64,000 nucleotides of DNA from Parelaphostrongylus tenuis (Eukaryota; Nematoda; Chromadorea; Rhabditida; Metastrongylidae), in assembly GCA_019055375.1 (NCBI GenBank), contig JAHQIW010007096.1, forward strand, positions 1-64,000. The letters are read 5' to 3'. Below, in pieces: positions 1-10,109 of the stretch. The notes below the pieces were generated by a model. The model worked only from the letters and a program-made list of their open reading frames with translations, was not told where the DNA came from and searched no databases. Position 1 is the stretch's first letter; each line of letters starts with the position of its first letter. The position numbers were made by a program, and so were the translations under genes.

Positions 1-544
1 TATTATGGAGAGCGATATTATCCATTCTGTTGCCTTTATGCATCGAGATCAGCCTATATTTCCCGTGGGACTCGGCGAGGTGAAGTTCGTTTTTCAAACA
101 ATCGTTGCAGTACCAAAATCTCAAAGGGAAAGAAAAAAAAGCAACTTTTGAATGGCTAAATTGCGCGACTATTTGAACGTCCATAAGTCAGAAATGGTAC
201 GCTATGTCGTAAAGAAGTCGAACACCGATGATTATCCATTTGACCTTGAAGTTCGAAATCTGAACTTTCGTATGTTTATCACTTAAGATTCTTTAGCAAA
301 ACAAAAAAAATCTCTCTTGTATTCATATGATGGCAAGTTTGAGTCGTTTCGTTGCCGATGAGAACTTTGCTTCCAGAAGTTTTTCCCTCTAATGAATTCT
401 CATGCAACTGATCTTCATCGTGTGATCGCAAGAATATCATTTACGATACCTTTATATAAGCCTGCTGCTCACGAATAGCTGAAGTTGAATCTCTTTAGGT
501 CGCTTGATGTCTAGTGTGTTAACGCTCTGTTCCTAAACTCTTAA

Positions 545-3500
545 GGGACCGCATGTATAAAATGCGACACACTATTGTTTAAGGCCTTTTTTGCTGAATA
601 AAAGATTTCTTACAGACGCTTGATAATCATTCGAAAGCCTAAATCTCTTCATTTGTACCGACATGTTTCATTTTTGAAGAAGAATTATTACTAGATTGTA
701 GCAGCAAAAATAAAACTTCATTTCACACTCAACTTGCTTCAGTTGCTCGGCTGGGGTTTCGATCTGGCCTTCACTAAAGTTTTACTAATCTCATAATTAT
801 TATTGGAGCCAACATGTCATGTGATCTATGATGAACTCTTGTACATCCCGATAAACGTGTTTCGGTCTTACAGACTCGTCAATCGGGCATGTCCTTCGTC
901 TTTGATCAATCCTCTCGAGGCCCCTATATCCCCTATAAATTTTACTGTTCATTAGATAGCCCAAATTCCGGGACTACTAAAAATGTAACTGGTTTTTTGA
1001 AATATCATTACAAACGCTAAGAGTGAAAAGTAGATTCAATTCTGCGCCTAAAATGACACCCTGCCGCTTGAGCTTAGGTGGGTTCATTGGCAAATATGGA
1101 TTAATTTCAAACGTCGACGTATCTTATCGCTACATAAAGAATGAAATTTTACGAATGAACCTTTTGAAGAGGTTTTCTCATATAAAAACGACTACTTCTT
1201 CTGAAATTCTTCATTTTTCAGCGAATACCACATCCTTGTGAAGAAAGACAAATTTTTAACCCTTATTATGCATTTGTATCGCCTGTCTTGCAAGCACAAA
1301 CTATGAAGGTTCCTCATCTACAACTAATCACCTTTGACAGAGTTCTACGTGGGAGTAATTGTAGTATGTAGGGAGAAAGTATAGGAAGAGTACATGTTCA
1401 TAATTGCAGAGAATAATAGATAGTTTTCCTCTGTTTTCACCCATATACCAAAAAGTGTGTTTTGCATTCTTTTTTACCTTTGAGTGGTCAATCGATAGCT
1501 TGAATTTCGAGAATTCGAACGGTGTATTTTATTTTGCAAGTGGTTTTCTACACTTTGCTCAAATACTAGAAATAAAATTTTATTTCACAATCAAGCAGCC
1601 TCTGGTGGACACAGTATTTTATTCAGACACCCAGTAACCATGCAATAGCAGAAATTTCAATAATTTTGATGTTCTGGTTTTCAAAAACTACTTTCTATTG
1701 CGTTGCTACAACTGAAACAATAGTGAGTGCGCGTTCGGAGCCGTGTCGATCACAGCATGAGTCATTGTTTTTGACAAATTACTCATTGTTTTCTATGTTA
1801 TACTAAGTATGATGACTCCTGAGTCTTGTGTAGAACTAAAGAAAATAAAAAATAAAGATTTTTATTGCGATCTCCTCTGTACAATGCGATATTGATCAAA
1901 TGCTATATTCAGTATAATCGCGTAGTGAACCAGCGTTGTTCTCTAATCAAGATATGTTTCTAAGCGAAAAGCATATGAGCGAATAGAAAAAACCTTACTC
2001 TATCAAAGTGATGCAAGAATTTCGAAATTTCTTGGCAAAACTGCAATAAAAAAGCTTCAATCAAAAACGAAAATCGCGCAAGTCGCTTTGCGTGCATTGA
2101 TTTCTAAAGTAGTTCCTTACTTTACGCAGTGATAAGAAGATAGTAAAAGGCTGAAGATTACTAATCGTGGTCTTCATTTTTCATAATTCATATTTCAAAT
2201 TTTTCTTCTCTTATCTGAGGTTCACGACTGAAAGCAAATTTAGCGATGGCCTCGTTAAAGTCATGAGAGCGCGCGCAGTGTCGGAAACGCATAGCGACGG
2301 ATCGAGTTCATGACAAGGACATCAAGACCAAAGCTTTGCTCCGATTTCTACATTCTTGCAGTCACACCATACATCGCACTCTGCTCTTCATAGTAAAATT
2401 AAGTGATGAATAGAAAATTATGATTACGGGTCAGGAGTTTTGTGCACTTTAGAGCGCTAAAATTCGTGCAAGAAAAATTATACTATGAATCGCGGCGTTT
2501 TTTTGCGGACATTGGCACGTTTGATTTTATAAGCTGCACTAAGTCGAAATAAAACGATACATGAATTTTTCCCTTTGGTGAATCAAAAGGACGTTAACAT
2601 CACACTGCGCTTAACACTGAACATGGGATGTCTTCGCTTGCAAGGAGACGAATGAATATCTGTCCTAATTCGCTGGACAGGAAGTTTTGCAGAATTGTTA
2701 GTAATCATTCGAAAGCTCAAATTCTGGTCAGCGCCGTGCGCAGTCGATTTCTGGAAGAGTCTTTGACAAAATCCTTCAGTGTGAGGAAAACATTTGTGAT
2801 TTACACACACTTGTTTTCGTTGCAAGGCAGAGCTCTTTCTTATAACTCTTGCCAATCATTCGATAGCGTAAGGTTCGCTTATTCCAACGCTGTTTATTCT
2901 TTGCAAAGATCCATTCTTTACAGTGCAGCAGAGAAAATAAAATTGAAACCCATGCGCGAGCAAGTGATCTTTGGCCAAATCACGGGCCTCTGGGTAAAGC
3001 GGCAAGGTAGATTGACACAATGATCGGTCGATATTCGAGCATGCGAACGTGTAGGGAAAATCTCGTAGCATCTAAATGTCCTCAGGTTAGTGTTGGAAGT
3101 AGTTAGGACGTTGTAGCCCCTGCATTCCATCAAAATGATCATAACGATGATTGATTTATCCGTTTTTATGGAAAGATAAAGTTATTCAAAGTCTTTTGGT
3201 AGCAGAGTTTCACGCTCTATCTGGAGTTTCTCTTTCAAGGCGAGAAACATTCTTTTTGAATAAAAAAGCCTGCCTTCTCATAAAACCGGTGAAAAATCGA
3301 TCGATCATCGCGTCATCCCAACTTGCTATCCCACCCGCGCCCGTGAATTGGCCAAAGACCACCTACTCGCGCATGCGAATTCCATCTTATTTTCCTGCTG
3401 AATTGAAAGAAACTGTCTTTTCAGAAAATATGCAGAGCATTGTAATGACTGAAATCGCGCTATCGATTGATTACTAATAGGCTAAACAAAAATCCTGTCC

Positions 3501-3665
3501 GGAGAAAAATATGCGCATGTGAAACATAAATTTATTGTGGTTTTTATAGCATTATAAAAAGGTTTTTTTCGTAAACTAACTGAGTCTAGCTTTAGCCAAA
3601 GATTGAAGCTTTCGAGTGATTACTAAGACTCCTGTGAAAAGTCCCTATCCAGCGAATAAGGTCTA
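545..3665. repeat. Foldback-type repeat array (copy 1)
   Basis: Degenerate monomers of very roughly 150-180 bp carry the motif TAATCATTCGAWAGCTCAAA followed by a block resembling GTAGCAGCAAAAATAAAA and TTTCACACTC. Forward-oriented monomers are seen near 630, 1485, 2700 and 2855. Reverse-oriented ones (TCGAATGATTACTAA-like) lie near 3465 and 3610. The array is therefore plus copies followed by minus copies, a large imperfect palindrome. The same monomers recur near 12.9-14.3, 23.2-23.4, 34.6-37.2, 39.5-40.1 and 50.4-52.2 kb. ORFs of up to 131 codons inside it resemble no known protein and look like chance. Boundaries are approximate. Confidence 0.6.
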
Positions 3666-3944
3666 ATATTCTTTTGTCTTCTTATAACCGAAAAAACTTG
3701 AATATATTTATTATTCATGTAGCGTTATGTTTCGTTCAGCAGTTGAAAATTTCTTTCACAATGGAAGCAAAGACTGATTTTATGCAGCTCTTGCTCTGAA
3801 TAATATACCGGGAAACGGTAGAAGTACTGTAATATCACTTTCTTTTTCACTCTATCTGAATCATATCACAGTTTCTTTTTTCTGTGCCGATTCTAGTACT
3901 TTCTACTTCTCGTTCGATTCTCCTCCTCTACTTACTTGAAGATT

Positions 3945-4090
3945 TCACTTTCTTCAACGTCGTAGAATACTGATTGAGCAGATCTCCTTACAATTTCGTA
4001 GGTAGCCGAGCTAAGGTGTTCTCTGTGTTCGTTGAATGACTGTAGGAGAGTGTCCGGTAGTGTGGGGGGATCACGCCTGCGTCGAACCAC
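3945..4090 (-). repeat. SINE-like repeat fragment
   Basis: Minus-strand fragment of the family seen more completely at 31,880-32,105, 38,176-38,430, 44,278-44,515 and 47,709-47,945. The diagnostic block is CGTCGTAGAATACTGATT, followed by a diverged segment. The tRNA-like head is not recognisable here. Confidence 0.45.
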
Positions 4091-6399
4091 GCCAAACATC
4101 AATGCCATCCGGCCACTGATCCTCCGCTACAAAACCAAATGAGAAATTTGTCTACAATTTCATACAATTAGCTGCTAATAGTTTTGCATTACGTACCATT
4201 CTTTCTTGAAGGCTCTCAAATTATACGCTTTTTCAGAAGGAATACAACCCAAAACCTAGATTGCGTGGTAGGACCCGTTGGATTGGTGCTGCTGACGCAT
4301 CAGTGGGATGAATGCTCTACACGGCGTCCACTCTGAAGCACAACGAGTCACTTACCATATTTTTTAAACCAAATTTTCGATGACTTATGCATAATCGTAT
4401 ATGCAATAGTTGAAGTAGAATTCCCCAGATATTACAGATGAACGGCCAACATTCTGTTAGTTACGCAGAGCTTATGCAACAAATTCACAAGCTGGGAAGT
4501 TTAGTCACCTTGTGATTGGTATGGTCCACTGCCCACATAAGTTTTGCTAGCTCTCGTCACTATTATTTGTGTGCGGTGAGCAAGATGTTAAAAGTATGTT
4601 CGAAGAACTTCATTGTCTCAGTTTCAAGAATGCAGCCCCCATTGGTGGGTAATAAAAGATTAAGGTGAAAAAGTTAGCTGTGCGAAGTTATGAAATCTTA
4701 ACTTATAGTGGTATAAATCATCTTAAACATAAACTCTGAATGCTCGAATCGTTATCGATATTTCTAACTTCTATTGGGGTGAAGGTATTCGTTACTTCAA
4801 TTTTAAATGTGTGGAAAAATGGTCAGTGCAAAAACTTTGTCGCATAACAAACCCCTGCAGAAATTGTTCTTAAAAAACAGGTAGCACAAAATAACTAGAT
4901 GTGTATAGTGCTAGCAGAGCTGTAGCTCAGTCGATGTAGTTGGTGGTTGAACGCACCGGTATGGAAAAAACGCGTTGTCAGCTCTAATTTAGGACGATGT
5001 TTTGAAAAATGCCGAGGTTGAGAAGAAGTTGGCTTCCAAAATTATAAGATTAGTGTTATATAGTCCAGGTTCTGAAGAAGACCAGGTCGCTAGAACGTCA
5101 ACCATCGAACGACGACAAATTCAACAATAATAAAAACAATAACAGTAACAGCAAGTAAAACCCACTTCGCATCGTCTATATGCGATTGAGAAGAATCCTA
5201 AGATATTAATTCAGTAGTTATTGATGCCGAGGTTTATAGAAAGCCTCTCTTTGAACTCCAGCTTTATTTTGATGCTTATCATCAAGTCCTGATTTATAAG
5301 GGCTTAAATGGAGCATTTGTTAGAATTTCTAATACTTCAGGTAAAATGTTAAACACGAGCTCCAGATGTACGGGGAAGCCAGAACGGACGGGACATGATG
5401 CTAAGCTATAATATTAAGCCTATAAGACGAACTCCAAAGCTTACAAATTAGTTTACCAGCCTCGTCGAAGAGGACGAATAGTGAGACATGGAACATAGGT
5501 GTTCAGTGTTAAACTCCTGATTTTCCCATTACAAACACTATCAAATACGCACAGTTCGTCAATCAGCTAAATCTCTTAGGCAGCTGTTTAACCATAATCT
5601 GAGTAGACTGTTCTTAGTCTATTCCAAGTGTAGCTGCGGCATGTAGAACATTCGATTATTACGTGACGTTTGATGGATCACAAGAACAAAGAGCGCCATG
5701 TTTTACTTCCTTGTGACCGACATTAGACAAAGTAATTCCAACATAATTCATGGAGTGGAATAGATGGCTTTAACGAAAGGAAGCGACATTTTTAACACAT
5801 CGGAGATCGTATGCACGCTGTAGCTTTCACACAAACGATCATTATGGTTTTGATACGATTTTTTCACGCACCTCAAGCTTTTTTTGGGCACTTTTCTCAT
5901 TATCCACACTAGAAATAGAACAGCAATGCTACAAGATAAGCTCGCTGACCTGAGCATGATTAGCTATCACTAAATCAACACTGATTATGTGCGACAGCGA
6001 GTCTCAATCTGGATCATCACAAATGCATTGTGAGACATCGGCTGTAAAAATAATTCCCCCTTCCAGTTTTAACTACATATCTCAGCTTATGATAAATATA
6101 ATCGATTGCAAGAGGAAGTGCTGGAATAAAAAAATTTGCTGACATCAAAACAAAATTGTACCTCCATAAAATTCTTTTTTTTTCTAGAGCTCAGGAAAGA
6201 AGGCTTTTTATTTTATCCATACCAGGTTTATACTTCGAGTACTGAAGAAAATAAAGCACAGGAAGTTCGGCTAGCAGAACAAGATGGTGTTTATCAATCA
6301 ATGTAGCATTGCAGTGCTCGAACTTGAAATGCTTTATCTATCGTTGTTTTATCCATACCAGGCTCATATTTCGAAGTATTGTTAGTAATGATGAACATG
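4091..6399. other. Gene-free stretch
   Basis: No coding region can be supported. There is a weak tRNA-like fragment at 4917-4984 (D-arm-like TAGCTCAGTCGATGTAG, with outer stem GAGCTG/CAGCTC). A direct duplication of TTTTATCCATACCAGG lies near 6215 and 6350. Near 4265-4320, GGTAGGACCCGTTGGATTGG recalls the GRTRW end of RTE-type elements, but it is too short to call. Confidence 0.5.
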
Positions 6400-6570
6400 A
6401 ACCAGACATTAGACGTCATTGTAATCTATTGAACGTCACATAATAATCTAGTGTGCCAGATGTTACAGCTACACTGAGAACGCACTAAAAATAGTTAGCA
6501 TCACTTTTGGCGCCATGCAAGTAGATACACTGCCCAATACCGAATAATAAAATGGAGCGTATGAGCCTAA
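6400..6570 (+). repeat. Diverged duplicate of the CAP gene upstream region
   Basis: This stretch aligns collinearly with 7255-7425, the DNA immediately upstream of the plus-strand CAP gene. Shared landmarks are ATTGYAATCT followed by GAACGTCACA or AAACGTCACA, then CCAGATGT or CCAGACGT, then ACTAAAAAYAGTT, then ATAAAA near the end. No signal-peptide exon follows this copy. It is probably a relic of a tandem duplication of the promoter or of the whole gene. Confidence 0.5.
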
Positions 6571-6824
6571 AGAGAGGACGTAACATCTGTAGGAGCTATG
6601 CGATCCAGAAACGATGTTTTCTTCGATTTTGAGTTACCATATCTCATCTTGTAATGAAATTTACCATCTGCAATAAAAGCTGCTTTTTTTACACCGTCAT
6701 CACAATGAACTGTGAGGATCACAGTGCAGCTTGCATCCGGTACGTTCACACGTCTCGTCATCCACAGTGAGATTAGAGTACTGCACGTGCTACTTCGACT
6801 GCTGTCTGCGGAGATTTTGTCTTC

Positions 6825-6975
6825 CCTGTCAATGTCGTAGAATGCCAGTCGAGAAAATTTTCTTTGCAATCCTGAAGGTAGTCGAGCTACAACGTTCCTT
6901 GACGTCCAACCAAATCATTGCAAGAGAGTGTTGGAAAGAGTTGAAGCAAGCCTTTGCATGTAACCATGCTTCCTA
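6825..6975 (-). repeat. SINE-like repeat fragment
   Basis: Minus-strand fragment related to the one near 3945-4090 (TGTCGTAGAATGCCAGTC, then GGTAGTCGAGCTAC). It belongs to the same dispersed family as the four longer copies in 31.9-48 kb. It lies just upstream of the plus-strand CAP gene. Confidence 0.4.
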
Positions 6976-7254
6976 GTATCACTAACCACTGTGCTGCTCC
7001 GTCCACACAAAAGCTCTGAGAACCCAGAAGTCTCTGTAGGATAAAAGTGCACACCACGATAATTTTTCCCTTTTTTGAAACTATGAGATAAAATTCTCCC
7101 GCGTTATTACTTCTGCTACCACGCCTATATAGCTAAAATAATTTAACAGGAGGAATTTTGTTGAGCAGAATATGAGGCGTTCTTTAATGCATCGTTTTTT
7201 CATTCAGTTTGGGTACTCCATCAATTTTTTGTAATGGGGAAGTAAACAATACGA

Positions 7255-7451
7255 TTCCAGATGTTATTGCAATCTGTGAAACGTCACAGGACAAATTAAT
7301 GGGCCAGACGTCGCAAATATACTTGAACATACTAAAAACAGTTTGCTTCATTTTTGGCTTAACAGCTGCATAAGCGAGTTGACTAATTGAACAGCACGCT
7401 TCCGGTAGTGCATAAAAGGAGAGGAAATTAGTAGTTCAGCACCATACACCT
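7255..7451 (+). promoter_or_regulatory. Probable proximal promoter of the plus CAP gene
   Basis: DNA directly upstream of the signal-peptide exon. A TATA-like CATAAAAGG lies at about 7410-7418, some 35-40 bp before the ATG at 7452. Nearly the whole block is present as a diverged copy at 6400-6570, including the ATAAAA. No obvious TTTCAG trans-splice acceptor sits next to the ATG. The promoter role is inferred from position and duplication. Confidence 0.35.
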
Positions 7452-9915
7452 ATGTCCCAAGCAGCATCAGTACTGGTTCTCTTTGGCGTGGTTGGTGAAC
7501 TTTGTAATTTCTCTGCTTTGGAAGTCATCTCATGGATTTTCCATTATAGCTTCTACATCATGTCTTCTCTGGAGGGCCATTTGAACCGCGTAAGTGCCTT
7601 TGAACATGTGTTTTTAATGCTGGACACTTTGAAGAATCTATTGAGCACTTCATTTAAGCTTTTGGATGTCAAGGATTGAAGTTAAGCGAGCAAAATAGAA
7701 CTGAAACTCTTAACCTGATTAATCGAATGCGATCAAAGGTTGCATTGGGACAGTTCCGAGCACAAAACATCTTGTCATCGGCAAGCAATATGGATAAAAT
7801 GGCAAGTTGCTCACCATGTAATTTTTACGTTAGAAACTTGCCTCATACATAATGTGTGTGCAGGTTGCAGTGCATTACGTAAGTAAAATCTTTGCACATT
7901 CATGATTGAAATTTCATTAGACATTAAAACAAAAGCCACCACATGATTGTAGAAAATTCTAGGCATGGAACTGCGAATTGGAGAAATTAGCCGAGGAAGT
8001 AGTAGCTAAATGTCGTAAAAACCTACCCCCAATAGGACGCAAATACGGGAGGAATTATCTTTTGTAAGTTAAAGCAAATATTACACCAAAATTACTACAA
8101 ATCATTCCTTTGTTCAAATTTCTTGTTTCGAATATTGGAAATTGAGATTCGGACCATCTTCGACAGTATATCAACGGCAATTCCCTCTTCAATCCGCAAT
8201 GAAACAGTGGTCGGCAATTTCAAATCTGGCGTGGCCAGCTAGCAATATTTTCAATGGCAATCTAGCACTGCGTCCATTTGCTAATGTACGTGAAATCAGT
8301 GTTATCATTGAAGTAGTAATTCTACAGTTGTTCTCAGATAATTCGTGCTAAAACAGTCTCTGTTGGATGCTCTGCTGACAAGTGCAGAGGTAGATCAGCT
8401 GTGGCATGTGTCTTTTCTTCACCGTAAGTACTATAAAGCAATATGTCATCTAGGAAAACGTTTTCAATGCTATTTCAGCAATGTGCGAAGAAGATCAAAA
8501 GTTTACATATCCGGAACTCCATGTCAAGATGACCATCAGTGCAATAGATTTAGCCCTGCTTTCTGTGAAAATGGGCTTTGTGTCAACTCTGTAAGACTAA
8601 CCACAACAGCACTGCCGACAACAACATCGACAACAGCATCCACTACAACAACAACGCATCGGCAACAACATCGACAACAGCATCCACCAGCACAACAACA
8701 GCATCAACAACAACACCAACAACCACAAAAGACAACGACTACAAGAAGACGGAGCACTGATTGTCCAAGCACATTATATAGTTCGACTTTCAGAGAAGTT
8801 GCGCTAGGATTACGTAACAATTTCAGGTACTCAATGATAATAAAACTACAAAATTCATCTGCGCTGCTTGATTTTTTAACTCTAATTCGTACATGATCAG
8901 AAAATATACTGCAGCTATCCATGAAGATAGGACAATCGCAAACTTTCACCTTTTTCACTTAAGATACGATTTAGTAGAAAATAATGTGCTTTCGTAGAAA
9001 AAGGAGCTCTCCTCTTTAGATCGCTTGTTACTAGAGGTCTTGCAAGAAACGCTGAACACGCAGGTGAGAACGCGCCACCGTCTTCGAGAATGGATCTGAT
9101 GGTAGAGTAGTGCATTTTTTCAATTAAACCGCTAATCCTGATGCTGATGCCGTTCATCAATTTAGGAATATGACTGCCATGCAGAGCAAGTAGCGCATAA
9201 TCATATACTGTCGTGTAACGGACAACCAGCACCACCCACTTCTCGACCCGGTTACAGTGAAAACGTCCATGTGTTGTCAACGACTGCGACGGACGTGCTC
9301 GGAGCCATTCAAAATGTGAGTCAGGAACGTCTTTAAGCAAGCGTCAAAGACGTCATTATGGTACTTAGGAATCGAAGCAGATGAGTGAATGATTTTCTAG
9401 ACGACTGCATTTCCTTAAGTTTCGAAATCAAATCAATCTATTACCATTTCATCCTTTCAATCGATATCTATCTTTGCAGGCAATCGGAATGTTCACTAAT
9501 GAACTTGGAGGGAATGGTATTCCTTCAAATATGTTGTTCACATCCTCATGTTGCTCAGCGCACGCAGAGAACGGTGACAAGAGTCAGCAAGGTTTGTATT
9601 ATTGCTTGAGCGGCCCTAATCGTAGGTATTGTTAAGCCTTCAAAGCACATAATTATTTCAGGTTCTTTGGGGTACTAACAGATATGTGGGTTGTGCAACT
9701 CATCTTTGTAGTGGATTTTACTTCACTTCTTGCATGTACCGAGACCCGTAAGTTTTTTCAACCCTAAACTCACTATTTCACTAACATTTGAACAATTCCT
9801 GTTCCAATTCAGAGTGAACGTTGTTGGAGCCAGTATTTACACCATTGGTGCAGTGTGTAGTGCTTGTCCAATGGGCTCAAGTTGCAATGGAGATGTTGGC
9901 CTGTGTTCTTACTGA
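7452..9915 (+). CDS. Double-CAP-domain secreted protein (SCP/TAPS, ASP-like), frameshifted
   Basis: Eleven exons: 7452-7494, 7659-7801, 7963-8063, 8147-8285, 8338-8423, 8479-8826, 9020-9101, 9166-9315, 9480-9591, 9662-9747, 9813-9915. All phases fit except exon 9. The first exon encodes a hydrophobic signal peptide (MSQAASVLVLFGVVG). CAP domain 1 follows (RTETLNLINRMRS; WNCELEKLAEE; YGRNYL; QWSAISNLAW; TVSVGC). A Cys-rich end (SGTPCQ, FCENGLCV) and a Thr/Gln-rich hinge lead to CAP domain 2 (YDCHAEQ, GYSENVH, VLWGTNRYVGC), which ends in CSACPMGSSC and LCSY-stop. Corrected length is about 463 residues. Proteins of this family are exported; in hookworms they are abundant secreted products of uncertain molecular role. 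Exon 9 has one extra base compared with the 111-nt exon in the paralogue at 16,414-16,524, so exon 10 would be misread to an early stop. It is either a pseudogene or carries an assembly indel. The helix-1 His-Asn of CAP2 is Arg-Asn. Confidence 0.85.
7802..7962 (+). other. Intron with GC splice donor
   Basis: Exon 2 ends ...GATAAAATG followed by GCAAGT, not GT. The paralogue on the minus strand has GTAGAT at exactly the same codon boundary (19,153), and exon 3 continues in phase at TCTAG/GCATGG. This is therefore a GC-AG intron, or a donor broken by a T-to-C change. A 15-nt stretch flanked by CAG and GTAAGT (about 7864-7878) could be a microexon that keeps the frame, but CAP homology does not require it. 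Confidence 0.6.
8596..8745 (+). repeat. ACA/CAA microsatellite coding the hinge
   Basis: Trinucleotide-rich tract inside exon 6 of the plus CAP gene. Read in the gene frame, it starts Thr-rich, changes to His/Gln-rich in the middle and returns to Thr before the second CAP domain. The Thr reading continues in a neighbouring frame. This pattern fits compensating indels inside the repeat. The paralogue has only a short Thr-Pro hinge here (PATTTTPRKK). Confidence 0.7.
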
Positions 9916-10079
9916 AGAAAAATGAAAGTGTAATATTGGAGCTATTCAAAAATGAATAGCACATAGTTTACGAGTGCCTTCATTTATTTGGAAAGCGTTC
10001 CAAATTTTGTTGTTTTGTCACAGCTGCTTGACTTTTTCTTCCGCCAGATTTGACAATAAGAACTGAAAATCGGTTACTG

Positions 10080-10085
10080 AATAAA
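10080..10085 (+). promoter_or_regulatory. Polyadenylation signal of the plus CAP gene
   Basis: AATAAA about 165 bp after the stop codon at 9913-9915, the first good signal downstream. This gives a plausible 3' UTR end near 10,095-10,110. Confidence 0.5.
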
Positions 10086-10109
10086 GATTCATGAATTTTA
10101 TGAGGACCA

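Noticed and set aside
2628..3023. Plus-strand ORF of 131 codons
   Set aside because: It spans forward foldback monomers; the same repeat elsewhere does not keep this frame.
8915..9340. Minus-strand ORF of 141 codons
   Set aside because: It is antisense to exons 7 and 8 of the plus CAP gene, whose sense reading shows clear CAP homology and matching splice sites.
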